Assembly: GCF_918814575.1 (NCBI RefSeq)
Contig: NZ_CAKKNS010000001.1
Coordinates: 539,319 to 603,318, forward strand
Source: Periweissella fabaria
Lineage (GTDB): Bacteria > Bacillota > Bacilli > Lactobacillales > Lactobacillaceae
DNA: 64,000 nt
Direction: 5' to 3'
Program-made: the position numbers and the translations under genes
In this document: positions 26,924 to 35,044 of the stretch, piece after piece
Layout of the letters: each line of letters opens with the position of its first letter
Numbering within the stretch: the first letter of the stretch is position 1
The notes under the pieces: model-generated
What the model saw: only the letters and a program-made list of their open reading frames with translations
Told to the model about the DNA's origin: nothing
Database searches by the model: none

Positions 26924-28130
26924 TGTACCTAAGGTTAGATTTAAAGGATTTACGGATGAATGGGAAGAACGTAAGTTGAAAGAGTTATTTCAACCAACAA
27001 AAAACAAAAATAATAATGGGTTATATAACCAAAATGATATTCTAGCTGCATCTTTGGGAACAGAGCTAATTCCAAAAAGAATATTTTTTGGTTTAAAATC
27101 AACCGAAGAATCTGTAAAAAATTATCGTATTGTTGAAAACGGAGATTTGATATATACAAAATCTCCTATAAAAGGATTTCCAAACGGAATTATTAGAACC
27201 AATAAAGGTAATGTAGGGATAGTACCTTCTCTCTACTGTGTTTATACATTACAAAAAGATATTAACTCTAGTATTATTCAATTCTATTTTGAAGATAAAA
27301 ATAGATTAGATTTCTATTTATTTCCACTTGTAAATGTTGGTGCACGAAATAATGTTAACATTACTGACTTAGAATTCTTAGAAGGGAAAGTTATTATTCC
27401 TAAATCGTACGAGGAACAAAGTAAGATTGTTCAATTTATGGAAAAACTTAACACAACTATCGATCTTTCTCAGCGCCAATTAAATTTACTCAAGAAACAG
27501 AAAAAAGCCATGCTCCAAAAAATGTTACCTCAAAAAGGTGAAACAGTTCCGAAACTTCGCTTTGATGGCTTTGATGGTGATTGGGAAGAAACAACAATTA
27601 ACGATGTGTCCACATCGTTTTCTGGTGGAACTCCTAGTGCCACTAACTCTAAATACTATAAGGGTGATATACCCTTTATACGGTCTGGAGAAATACACGA
27701 TAAGAAGACAGAATTATTTTTGACTAAATTAGGATTAACTAATTCTTCCGCAAAGTTAGTTAAACAAGGCGATATATTGTATGCCATGTATGGGGCTACA
27801 AGTGGTGAGGTAGACATCTCAAAGATAAATGGTGCTATTAATCAAGCAACTTTAGCCATCATACCAAATAATGATATTGATTCTTATTTTCTAAAAGAAA
27901 TATTATCAAAAGACAAAAATCATATTCTAGGAACATATTTGCAAGGTGGTCAAGGAAATTTGTCGGGAAATATAATTAAATCTCTCCAGATTATGATTCC
28001 CATCCTACCAGAACAAAAAAAAATAGGCACCTTCTTCAAGTCGCTTGATAATCAGATTACCGAACTTGAACGGCAACTTGAACACACTAAGCAAATGAAG
28101 AAAGCGCTGCTTCAGAAGATGTTTGTATAA
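26916..28130 (+). CDS. hsdS: Orphan type I restriction specificity subunit HsdS
   Basis: About 404 residues from ATG at 26916 (SD GGAGG). Two target-recognition domains each open with a repeat of (K)xRFxGFxxxWEE: VRFKGFTDEWEER (about residue 5) and LRFDGFDGDWEE (about residue 215). Each is followed by the central and C-terminal conserved helices ending KKQKKAMLQKML and KQMKKALLQKMF. It would direct a HsdM/HsdR complex to a bipartite site, but no hsdM or hsdR is within the window, so it must borrow them or act alone. Lower G+C than the neighbours suggests transfer. Confidence 0.9.
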   Translation: MSNVPKVRFKGFTDEWEERKLKELFQPTKNKNNNGLYNQNDILAASLGTELIPKRIFFGLKSTEESVKNYRIVENGDLIYTKSPIKGFPNGIIRTNKGNVGIVPSLYCVYTLQKDINSSIIQFYFEDKNRLDFYLFPLVNVGARNNVNITDLEFLEGKVIIPKSYEEQSKIVQFMEKLNTTIDLSQRQLNLLKKQKKAMLQKMLPQKGETVPKLRFDGFDGDWEETTINDVSTSFSGGTPSATNSKYYKGDIPFIRSGEIHDKKTELFLTKLGLTNSSAKLVKQGDILYAMYGATSGEVDISKINGAINQATLAIIPNNDIDSYFLKEILSKDKNHILGTYLQGGQGNLSGNIIKSLQIMIPILPEQKKIGTFFKSLDNQITELERQLEHTKQMKKALLQKMFV

Positions 28131-28183
28131 ATCATTTCCATCAAAGATTCATATTAAAACTATTTAGTAACATAAATCTTGTT

Positions 28184-28217
28184 TCAAGCCCGACTAATAT
28201 ATTAGCGGGCTTTTTAT
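28184..28217 (+). terminator. Terminator of the XRE-ImmA-HsdS unit
   Basis: AAGCCCG-A-CTAAT/ATTAG-C-GGGCTT stem followed by TTTTTATT, 54 bp past the hsdS stop. Confidence 0.88.
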
Positions 28218-28361
28218 TATGCCAATTTCTAAAATAATATTTTACGCTGCCCTTTTACATTTGTATATCACAGTTCTTAATCCCCAGACGAACTAAAAAC
28301 CTATTCACCCATCTATTGGATTTATGCCAATTAGACGAGTCAGTTCAGATATCATTTTAAA

Positions 28362-28688
28362 CTACATTTTTTCTTTAACGTTAGTAAACCATATATTTTT
28401 CACCGTAATATATTCCCTCAATTTTTGTATAAGTGTTTTATCACGGGTTATTTCTAAGTGTGAAAAATAATTTTTATATATCGTTAAATGCTTGTGAGCA
28501 TAAACAATATTTTTATTTTTTTCCAGAATTTTTTCTTCCGTATCGCTAAAGCTTTTTAGGTCTTTAAATTTTTCTTTTAATTCAAAGTAATCGCACTTTA
28601 AAATTTCTTCTGCACGTTCAGCAAACCAATTAACTCGTTCTATAATTTCTTTACTATTCGGTATTGGGTCTAATTTAATATGCTCCAT
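28362..28688 (-). CDS. Unknown protein, helical, next to HsdS cassette
   Basis: 108 residues from ATG at 28688 (GAGGTG just upstream; GTG at 28694 is an alternative). I do not recognise the family. The sequence is strongly helical and charged, with long Lys/Glu stretches (KEKFKDLKSFSDTEEKILEK) and no signal peptide or membrane segment. It is convergent with hsdS and lies alone before rpmA. AT-rich codon use marks it as part of the accessory segment. Confidence 0.5.
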   Translation of the reverse strand: MEHIKLDPIPNSKEIIERVNWFAERAEEILKCDYFELKEKFKDLKSFSDTEEKILEKNKNIVYAHKHLTIYKNYFSHLEITRDKTLIQKLREYITVKNIWFTNVKEKM

Positions 28689-29007
28689 ATTCACCTCTTA
28701 AGCTTTTATATTTTTTCATCTTTAATCAAATTCAATTATACCTGTTATGTACAATACTTTTAAGTATCCTCTAACATTTCACTAAAAAAGCATATACTTC
28801 AATCTACCTAAACGTGATCATAAAAACTTTTTGATTACTGATTATATTCAAAATGCATATACTTGTCGACCATTGCACTTTCTGCGCTAAAATTCTTTTA
28901 AAATTTTTCTCATGTCCCCAAATATCCCCAAGCATCTAAAACACCAAAAATTTGCACACAAAAAAGCCGTAATCCCTAAGGATGTACGGCTTTTTCACAA
29001 AGTTCAA
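28689..29007. other. 318-bp spacer between the accessory segment and rpmA
   Basis: AT-rich, no gene supported. The only structure I see is the rpmA terminator at 28959-28997. I found no integrase, direct repeat or tRNA that would mark the edge of an element. Confidence 0.4.
28959..28997 (-). terminator. Terminator of rplU-rpmA
   Basis: AAAAAGCCGTA-A-TCC loop GGA-T-GTACGGCTTTTT stem, 11 bp past the rpmA stop. Confidence 0.9.
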
Positions 29008-29319
29008 TTACTTAGCAATGATTGCGTTGTATTGTTCACGAGTGTAAACAGATACTTGACGCTTGTCACGGCCTTTACGTTCAAACTTAACAACACCGTC
29101 AGCAACGGCGTATAAAGTATCATCGTTACCACGACGTACGTTCACACCTGGGTAGATGTGAGTTCCACGTTGACGGTAGATGATTGAACCGGCAGTCAAT
29201 GATTGACCGTCAGCAACTTTAGTTCCAAGACGACGACCAGCAGAGTCACGTCCGTTGGCAGATGATCCACCCCCCTTGTGGTGGGAGAACATTGTAAGGC
29301 TTTCCATGTTCAATAACAT
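29008..29319 (-). CDS. rpmA: 50S ribosomal protein L27
   Basis: 103 residues from ATG at 29319 (strong GGAGGTGC ribosome site). Begins [19 protein letters not shown]: the Firmicutes-type N-terminal extension ends in a TMFS|HH site, resembling the Prp protease cleavage motif, before the essential HKKGGG-like tail. The body has [11 protein letters not shown] and [13 protein letters not shown]27 lies near the ribosomal peptidyl transferase centre. It follows rplU by 48 bp; the prp gene usually found between them is absent here. Confidence 0.97.
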   Translation of the reverse strand: MLLNMESLTMFSHHKGGGSSANGRDSAGRRLGTKVADGQSLTAGSIIYRQRGTHIYPGVNVRRGNDDTLYAVADGVVKFERKGRDKRQVSVYTREQYNAIIAK

Positions 29320-29367
29320 TTTGAGCACCTCCATGATTTAGTTTAATTTTGATTTAGTAAAATTGAA

Positions 29368-29685
29368 TTAGTCAGCAATGATGTCACTGATAACAACCTT
29401 AGTGTATGGTTGACGGTGACCTTGCTTAGTATGCATGTGCTTCTTAGGCTTGTATTTGAAAGTAACAACTTTCTTTTGCTTGCCTTGCTTTTCTACAGTA
29501 CCTTCAACCTTAACACCAGCAACGAATGGTTCACCAATCTTTGCAGTGCGGTTCTTGTAAAGAACAACCTTGTCAAAAGTAACTTTTTCACCTGCTTCAA
29601 CGTCAAGCTTTTCAACGTAGATGGCATCACCCTTTTCTACTTTGTATTGCTTGCCGCCAGTTTCAATAATTGCGTACACAGCCAT
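29368..29685 (-). CDS. rplU: 50S ribosomal protein L21
   Basis: 105 residues from ATG at 29685 (AAGGAGGTG ribosome site). [20 protein letters not shown] and the C-terminal [19 protein letters not shown] are conserved L21 signatures. The longer frame to 29793 lies in the leader and is not real. It is first in a two-gene unit with rpmA and has a structured leader. Confidence 0.97.
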   Translation of the reverse strand: MAVYAIIETGGKQYKVEKGDAIYVEKLDVEAGEKVTFDKVVLYKNRTAKIGEPFVAGVKVEGTVEKQGKQKKVVTFKYKPKKHMHTKQGHRQPYTKVVISDIIAD

Positions 29686-29792
29686 ATTGTGCACCTCCTT
29701 TGTGTTTTTCTTAGACTCGCCATAACACGCGCTATGCTTAAATACGTGATCCGTGCGGTTGTAGCAACACGTTAAAAACGTGAAACACAACA
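29686..29792 (-). ncRNA. Probable L21 autoregulatory leader
   Basis: The transcript leader before rplU contains hairpin-forming ACGTTTTTAACGT and a second imperfect stem around CACG-GATC-ACGTG, plus a CGCGTG segment. Firmicutes rplU is often preceded by the Rfam L21 leader. Position and hairpins agree, but I cannot confirm the fold without a covariance search. Confidence 0.45.
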
Positions 29793-29798
29793 TAGGTT

Positions 29799-29827
29799 AT
29801 ATTATCAGATTTCAGCAACCTGGTCAA
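29799..29827 (-). promoter_or_regulatory. Promoter of rplU-rpmA
   Basis: Minus-strand -35 TTGACC (29822-29827), 17-bp spacer, -10 TAATAT (29799-29804). The -35 sits in the loop of an inverted repeat (ATCAGATTT at 29804-29812, AAATCTGAT at 29832-29840) that has a T run on its plus side. Confidence 0.75.
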
Positions 29828-29853
29828 CCTAAAATCTGATTTTTTATTAGCGA

Positions 29854-30831
29854 TTATAATTGAACGTCGAGATTGTCTTTTGAACGCAATAAATCTTCAA
29901 TTGGTTCATTATTGTGAATCCGTTCAATTGCTAAGGCAAACAATGGTCCGACTGATAATTGCGTTAATTTACTGAATTGCTTATTATCAGGTACATTGAT
30001 GGTATCTGTGGTAATAAGTTCCTTAATTGGGGCGTTGCGTAAGATATCAACTGAGTCAGCTGACAAGACTGCGTGTGTTGCCACTCCGTAGACTTCTTTA
30101 GCACCCGCAAAGGCCAATGCTTGTGATGAAGTTGACATTGATACCCCAGTATCAATAATATCGTCAACGATAATTGCCCGTTTACCAGCAACATCCCCAA
30201 TAATTGATGATGGACCGGCTTCATTATTCGCATCATCCCGGTTATCAATAATCGCAATTGGTGCTTTGAGTAATTCGGCAAACTTACGTGCCCGACTTAC
30301 GCCTGAGTGTGATGGTGAAACGACCACAAGATCATCATCAACTAACTTACGACTGAAGAAGTAGTTAGCAAGTAATGGTGCCCCTATTAAGTGGTCAATT
30401 GGAATATTAAAGAAACCTTGTACTTGGTCAGCATGTAAATCGATTGTAATTAAACGATCAATCCCATTCATTTCAAGTAAACTAGCAATTAATTTGGCAG
30501 TAATTGGTTCACGTGAACGAGCTTTACGGTCTTGGCGTGCGTAACCATAGTATGGCATTACCACGTTAATTGTAGCCGCACTGGCCCGACGTAACGCATC
30601 AACCATAATCATCAATTCCATCAATGATGTATTTACGGGATCAGCAACAGATTGAATTACGTATACTTCTGCCCCACGTACTGATTCACCAATTTGAATT
30701 TGAATTTCACCATCGGCAAAGTGGTTCACTTCGGCTTCACTTATTGAAAGGTCCAATTCTTCCGCAATTTTGTGGGCTAATGGTAAATTAGAATTAAGCG
30801 CAAAAAGCTTAACCTGTTTTTCTTCTGACAT
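29854..30831 (-). CDS. Ribose-phosphate pyrophosphokinase, divergent (Prs2-like)
   Basis: 325 residues. Most PRPP synthase signatures are normal: MELMIMVDALRRAS, YYGYARQDRKARSREPITAKL, and the DLHADQVQGFFNIPIDHL region. However the flexible catalytic loop, usually IDKRRP, reads IDNRDDANNE, replacing the key lysine, and the PRPP-binding loop is DDIIDTGVSMS rather than DDxIDTAGT. The enzyme would make PRPP from ribose-5-phosphate and ATP for nucleotide, His and NAD synthesis. The loop changes resemble the Prs2 paralogues of streptococci, so a canonical Prs may exist elsewhere. It stands alone between rplU and recD2. Confidence 0.85.
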   Translation of the reverse strand: MSEEKQVKLFALNSNLPLAHKIAEELDLSISEAEVNHFADGEIQIQIGESVRGAEVYVIQSVADPVNTSLMELMIMVDALRRASAATINVVMPYYGYARQDRKARSREPITAKLIASLLEMNGIDRLITIDLHADQVQGFFNIPIDHLIGAPLLANYFFSRKLVDDDLVVVSPSHSGVSRARKFAELLKAPIAIIDNRDDANNEAGPSSIIGDVAGKRAIIVDDIIDTGVSMSTSSQALAFAGAKEVYGVATHAVLSADSVDILRNAPIKELITTDTINVPDNKQFSKLTQLSVGPLFALAIERIHNNEPIEDLLRSKDNLDVQL

Positions 30832-30899
30832 TTTCCTACCTCAATTTCACTTTATAACAACTACAATTATCGCAAGCTCAACGACGTCTTGCAACAAAC

Positions 30900-33530
30900 T
30901 TAATCAATTTTTTCAATAAAATCATATGGTGAAACATTATTCATCCCAATCATAGGATCAATCTGCTCACCTTGGACCATCTCAGGTGTTAAAACCGTTC
31001 CAAAAACTGCGACGGGTTCACTGACTTGTTTAACCTTATCATCTGTAACGGGTACTTGATAACTACTTGGTTCATCAAACAAACTTAATGACGTATTAGC
31101 CGCTAATTGCTCACTCACACTGCCTGTTGGTTGCTTAATTTGTGGCTGTGCTGGTTGGGCTAGTGGCGGTTGCTCCGGTGTCGCCTCTTTAGTGGGCGTA
31201 TCATTGCTTTTTACTAATTCTGTAACCACCTGACTAGTAATCACACTTTCTTCACCACTTTGAACTTGCTGGATTCGTTGTTGTAATGTACTTGCCCGGT
31301 GTGCACCTAAGTTATTAACCCCCCGTTCAAATGCGGCTGGTTCACCAATTAGAATCAGCATCTCACTAGCTCGTGTAATTCCCGTATAGATTAAATTACG
31401 CTGCAACATAACTGAATATTGTTGCACCATCGGCATAATCACTAACTTGAATTCACTCCCTTGTGCTTTATGAATTGACGTTGCATATGCGAGCGTCAAG
31501 CGTTTCCATTCAGAACGAGGATACGTAATTTCACCCGCATCAAAGGCAATTGTTAATTGATCAACTTTTTCGGCATTTCCTTTATCCGTTTTTAACGTAA
31601 TTCCCACAATTTTACCAATATCCCCGTTAAAAACGTTACTTTCGGGACTATTAACTAGATGTAAGACTTTATCACCAACTCGGAATTTTTGTTGATTAAA
31701 TTCAACTTCCCGCTTTTTTTGCGCATTTAACGGATTCAAAATATCTTGCATGACTTGATTCAGGTGATCAATCCCAGCTGAGCCCCGATACATCGGTGCC
31801 AACACTTGCATGTCATTAAAGGCAAATCCCTTATCCTGAGCCCGTTTAACGACTTTTTCAATCACACCTGGAATCTGATTAGCATGGGCGGCAATAAAGG
31901 TTCTATCAGGCTGATTAACAGTTAAATTAGCCGGCAACTCACCATCTTTGATTGCATGGGCTAACGGAATAATCGAACTTTCATTAGCCTGGCGATAAAT
32001 GCGTGTTAACTCAACTTGCTTGAAGGCTTGTCCGGCTAATAAATCGGCAAAAACTTGCCCCGGGCCAACTGATGGTAATTGGTCTTTATCACCAACAAAA
32101 ATGACTTGCATCTTCGCTGGCACCGCCCCCATCAATGTATTGAAGAGTAAGATATCAACCATCGACATTTCATCAACAATTAACAACAACCCTTTGAGCG
32201 CTTCAACATCGGGCGTCTCATTACGTTCACGTCCGGTTAACCCTAATAAACGGTGAATCGTCTTGGCGGGTAAGCCCGTTGTTTCAGTCATCCGTTTCGC
32301 AGCTCGACCAGTCGGAGCCGCTAATAGAATGGGAAAGTTATCTTCTTTATACGCATTAACATCCAAATCAATCTCATGTAGTAACGCAAACGTCGCTACC
32401 AAGCCATTAACAATGGTCGTTTTCCCCGTTCCTGGTCCCCCAGTTAAAACAAAGACCGGCGCATTGATACCATCAATAATTGCTTGCTTTTGTAGGTCAT
32501 CATACGTAATTTTAAACATTTTTTCGACTTTTTTAATCGTTGTTAAAATGCGTTCATCACTATACATTATTAGATTTTTTTGTTGGGCCGTCTGAACTAG
32601 TTGGGTGGCACTTTCCCACTCCGCTAAGTATAGACTAGCTAAATATATCCGTTCACCATCTGCAACCACCCGTTGGTCAGCGACTAGCTGCAATAACGCC
32701 TGTTGGACTTGTTCAAGCGATATATCAACCCGCGTCCCGGCCATTAATAACTGCCGTGTCCCTTGCAAGACACTATTTACATCACTGTAAACATCCCCAC
32801 TATTAAAGCTTTGTTGGTCCAACGTTGCTAGAATCCCGGCTTCAATTCGGACACTACTATCCATCTCAATCCCAATAATTTGGGCCACTTGGTCTGCTTT
32901 TTTAAAGCTAATTCCTTCAATATCAGCTGCCAATTGATATGGATTAGCATGAATGATTGCGAGCGCATCCATTTGATACTTTTGATAAATCGCCGTTGCT
33001 AACGTGGAACCAAAGCCATACTGGTTTAAGCCAATCACTACTTGTTCCATCCCGTTATTTAATCGCAACTGTTCCACTAAATTCGTAACGACATCTGCTT
33101 TTAAATGCAAGGCATCTAGTTTACTAGCATCGACTAAAATTTCATTAATCGCATCTAGCCCTAATAAATCAACAATTCGTTCGGCGGTTTTTTCACCAAT
33201 ACCGGTAAAGGCATCCCCCGCCAGATAACTTATCAAGCCACTTTCCGTGGTTGGCCCTTCTGATTGGTAATTTGTAACTTGAAATTGCTGACCGTATTTT
33301 GCATGTTGCACCACTTTACCAAAAAAGCGGTATGTACTTTCTTCCCGTAGTTCACCAAATGAACCGGTGGCAACGATTTCAGGTTCAGCCCAATCAAAAT
33401 TATTCTCCAACACTTTTAATAAGACGACTTTATAAAAACTATCAGCCGCCGCAAAAAAAACCGTCGTAACCTTACCTAATAAGTAAGGTTGCTCCGTTTG
33501 GTCTTCAAATAATGATAATTCATCGTTCAT
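30900..33530 (-). CDS. recD2: SF1B DNA helicase RecD2
   Basis: 876 residues. N-terminal OB/helix-hairpin-helix region (about 1-200, includes FTGIGEKTAERIVDLLG), then helicase domains with Walker A GGPGTGKTT (about 365), VDEMSMVD, VGDKDQLPSVGPGQV, and C-terminal UvrD-like motifs YATSIHKAQGSEF and NLIYTGITRA. RecD2 is a 5'-3' helicase in DNA repair in bacteria without RecBC. The C-terminal 120 residues are low-complexity Pro/Gln-rich. It forms a run with the TPR and histidine phosphatase genes, spacing 25 and 17 bp. Confidence 0.95.
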   Translation of the reverse strand: MNDELSLFEDQTEQPYLLGKVTTVFFAAADSFYKVVLLKVLENNFDWAEPEIVATGSFGELREESTYRFFGKVVQHAKYGQQFQVTNYQSEGPTTESGLISYLAGDAFTGIGEKTAERIVDLLGLDAINEILVDASKLDALHLKADVVTNLVEQLRLNNGMEQVVIGLNQYGFGSTLATAIYQKYQMDALAIIHANPYQLAADIEGISFKKADQVAQIIGIEMDSSVRIEAGILATLDQQSFNSGDVYSDVNSVLQGTRQLLMAGTRVDISLEQVQQALLQLVADQRVVADGERIYLASLYLAEWESATQLVQTAQQKNLIMYSDERILTTIKKVEKMFKITYDDLQKQAIIDGINAPVFVLTGGPGTGKTTIVNGLVATFALLHEIDLDVNAYKEDNFPILLAAPTGRAAKRMTETTGLPAKTIHRLLGLTGRERNETPDVEALKGLLLIVDEMSMVDILLFNTLMGAVPAKMQVIFVGDKDQLPSVGPGQVFADLLAGQAFKQVELTRIYRQANESSIIPLAHAIKDGELPANLTVNQPDRTFIAAHANQIPGVIEKVVKRAQDKGFAFNDMQVLAPMYRGSAGIDHLNQVMQDILNPLNAQKKREVEFNQQKFRVGDKVLHLVNSPESNVFNGDIGKIVGITLKTDKGNAEKVDQLTIAFDAGEITYPRSEWKRLTLAYATSIHKAQGSEFKLVIMPMVQQYSVMLQRNLIYTGITRASEMLILIGEPAAFERGVNNLGAHRASTLQQRIQQVQSGEESVITSQVVTELVKSNDTPTKEATPEQPPLAQPAQPQIKQPTGSVSEQLAANTSLSLFDEPSSYQVPVTDDKVKQVSEPVAVFGTVLTPEMVQGEQIDPMIGMNNVSPYDFIEKID

Positions 33531-33555
33531 GGTGACTCCTTTTAAAGTAATTCAT

Positions 33556-34224
33556 CTATTTATTTTGCTGATTTTGAATAACGGTTGCAATCTCATCAAC
33601 ACGTTGTTTATTATCAGCATAATATTTACTATCCAACTGTTCAACTTGGGCAAATAAGGCGGCACTTGGCTGTCCAAGGGTCAAAGCAATAATGCCCCGC
33701 CCAAATAATGCCGCCACATTATCGGCCGCTTGATTGAGCACTTCGGCATACATCGCATCGGCTTGTTTGAAGTCACCTAAAGCTAACCAAATGTCACCGA
33801 TTAAGACCATCACACTAATATCATTAGGCACATTCTCATGGGCGGTTAAGGCATACACCAATGCTTGTTGATATTGTTGTTGTTGCATAAAACTTTGGGC
33901 CAACATCACAAACGCATCCCCTTTAATATCGGCTCTAGTGATTTGTTGATAATACGTCACCGCTTTTGGATATTCACCCGCACCGTAATAAACATTTCCT
34001 AACGTATATAGTAAAGTTTGGTGGGCAACTTCATCTTGTGATCCAAAGAGTCCCAGAGCCTTCATAATTAGTTCTTCTGCTGAGTTAAAATCACTAATTT
34101 GCGTCAACACGACCCCCAAATCATTATAATTACGCCAATCTTTTGGTTGTGTGTTAATTTTATTAATCAACGTTTTAATCGTTTGGTCAACTTCATTAGC
34201 GAGAGCACTTCTCTTATCTGACAT
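33556..34224 (-). CDS. TPR-repeat protein
   Basis: 222 residues with four or five tetratricopeptide-like repeats, e.g. DWRNYNDLGVVLTQISDFNSAEELIMKALGLF and QTLLYTLGNVYYGAGEYPKAVTYYQQI. TPRs mediate protein binding; no catalytic domain. The gene pairs with recD2 downstream and a phosphatase upstream, an arrangement seen in other lactobacilli (YrrB-like position). Specific partner unknown. Confidence 0.8.
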   Translation of the reverse strand: MSDKRSALANEVDQTIKTLINKINTQPKDWRNYNDLGVVLTQISDFNSAEELIMKALGLFGSQDEVAHQTLLYTLGNVYYGAGEYPKAVTYYQQITRADIKGDAFVMLAQSFMQQQQYQQALVYALTAHENVPNDISVMVLIGDIWLALGDFKQADAMYAEVLNQAADNVAALFGRGIIALTLGQPSAALFAQVEQLDSKYYADNKQRVDEIATVIQNQQNK

Positions 34225-34241
34225 TTTCCATTCTACCTACT

Positions 34242-34904
34242 TTAAATTGTATCCGTTGCACTTTGGGCAGCACTTAGATAATCGGTTTGATTCCGAATAA
34301 TCTCAGTATAGTGCTCATTATCTGTTGTTTCTAAAATTGTTAGTGACGTGTTACTAATTCCACCGCGGGCACGCACTTGCGCCAATGGCACATCTAGTAA
34401 CGCTCCTACCCCGGCTGTGATTGCTGCCCCGTGGGATACAAATAATAAATTCGCATCCGGTTGATTAGCTGCTACGGCCGTTTTTACGGTACTTGTAAAC
34501 CGTTGCATCACATCTTCAAATGATTCAGCATCAATTACCGCACCATCCCAGAGTTCCGGATTCTCACGAAAACCTAGATATAATTGTGGATATTGCGCCT
34601 TAACATCTTCAAATTTTTGGCCTTCCCATTTACCTAGGGCGAATTCCTTTAGACCACTTTTTAACGTTAATGATGGGTTGCCAGCTAAATATGGCCACAC
34701 GCCAAATGCCGTCTGACGAGCGCGCTTAATTGGACTAGCATAAACATGATCAAAAACGATTCCTGCATCACGCAGATAAGCGCCTAATTGCTTAATTTGT
34801 TGCCAACTTTCGTTCAGAAGTTCAGAGTCCCCATTGGCACCTTGGTAACGGCCTTCTAAATTCCATTCAGTTTTACCGTGTCGTACGAAATACACTTTTG
34901 TCAT
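34242..34904 (-). CDS. Histidine phosphatase family protein
   Basis: 220 residues. N-terminal VYFVRHGKTEWNLEGRYQG is the RHG phospho-histidine motif of phosphoglycerate mutase-like phosphatases; the second catalytic His is in FVSHGAAITA (about residue 151). GpmB-type, cofactor-independent in mutase activity or acting as a broad phosphatase. Upstream gene of the TPR-recD2 run, 17 bp from the next start. Confidence 0.87.
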   Translation of the reverse strand: MTKVYFVRHGKTEWNLEGRYQGANGDSELLNESWQQIKQLGAYLRDAGIVFDHVYASPIKRARQTAFGVWPYLAGNPSLTLKSGLKEFALGKWEGQKFEDVKAQYPQLYLGFRENPELWDGAVIDAESFEDVMQRFTSTVKTAVAANQPDANLLFVSHGAAITAGVGALLDVPLAQVRARGGISNTSLTILETTDNEHYTEIIRNQTDYLSAAQSATDTI

Positions 34905-35000
34905 CGCTAATCCTCCGCTTTGATATTAATAATTAGTATATCATATATCAAAATTACAATACTTACCGAAGTGAAATTCAATAAATTCTGTCGCACACCA

Positions 35001-35036
35001 AAAGAAGCTAGGAAAAATTTTCCTAGCTTCTTTTTA
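35001..35036 (-). terminator. Terminator of mprF
   Basis: AAAGAAGCTAGGAAAA with ATTTTCCTAGCTTCTTT and T run, directly after the mprF stop. Confidence 0.92.
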
Positions 35037-35044
35037 ATCTTTTG

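Noticed and set aside
25684..28700. Complete prophage or integrative element
   Set aside because: No integrase, att-like direct repeats, terminase or structural genes; only a holin-like gene and a repressor cassette are seen.
28912..29115. Plus-strand 67-codon frame over the rpmA 3' end
   Set aside because: It crosses the rpmA terminator and is antisense to a conserved ribosomal gene.
29804..29840. Terminator of prs
   Set aside because: The inverted repeat has its T run on the plus-strand side only and encloses the rplU -35; it does not suit the minus-strand prs transcript.
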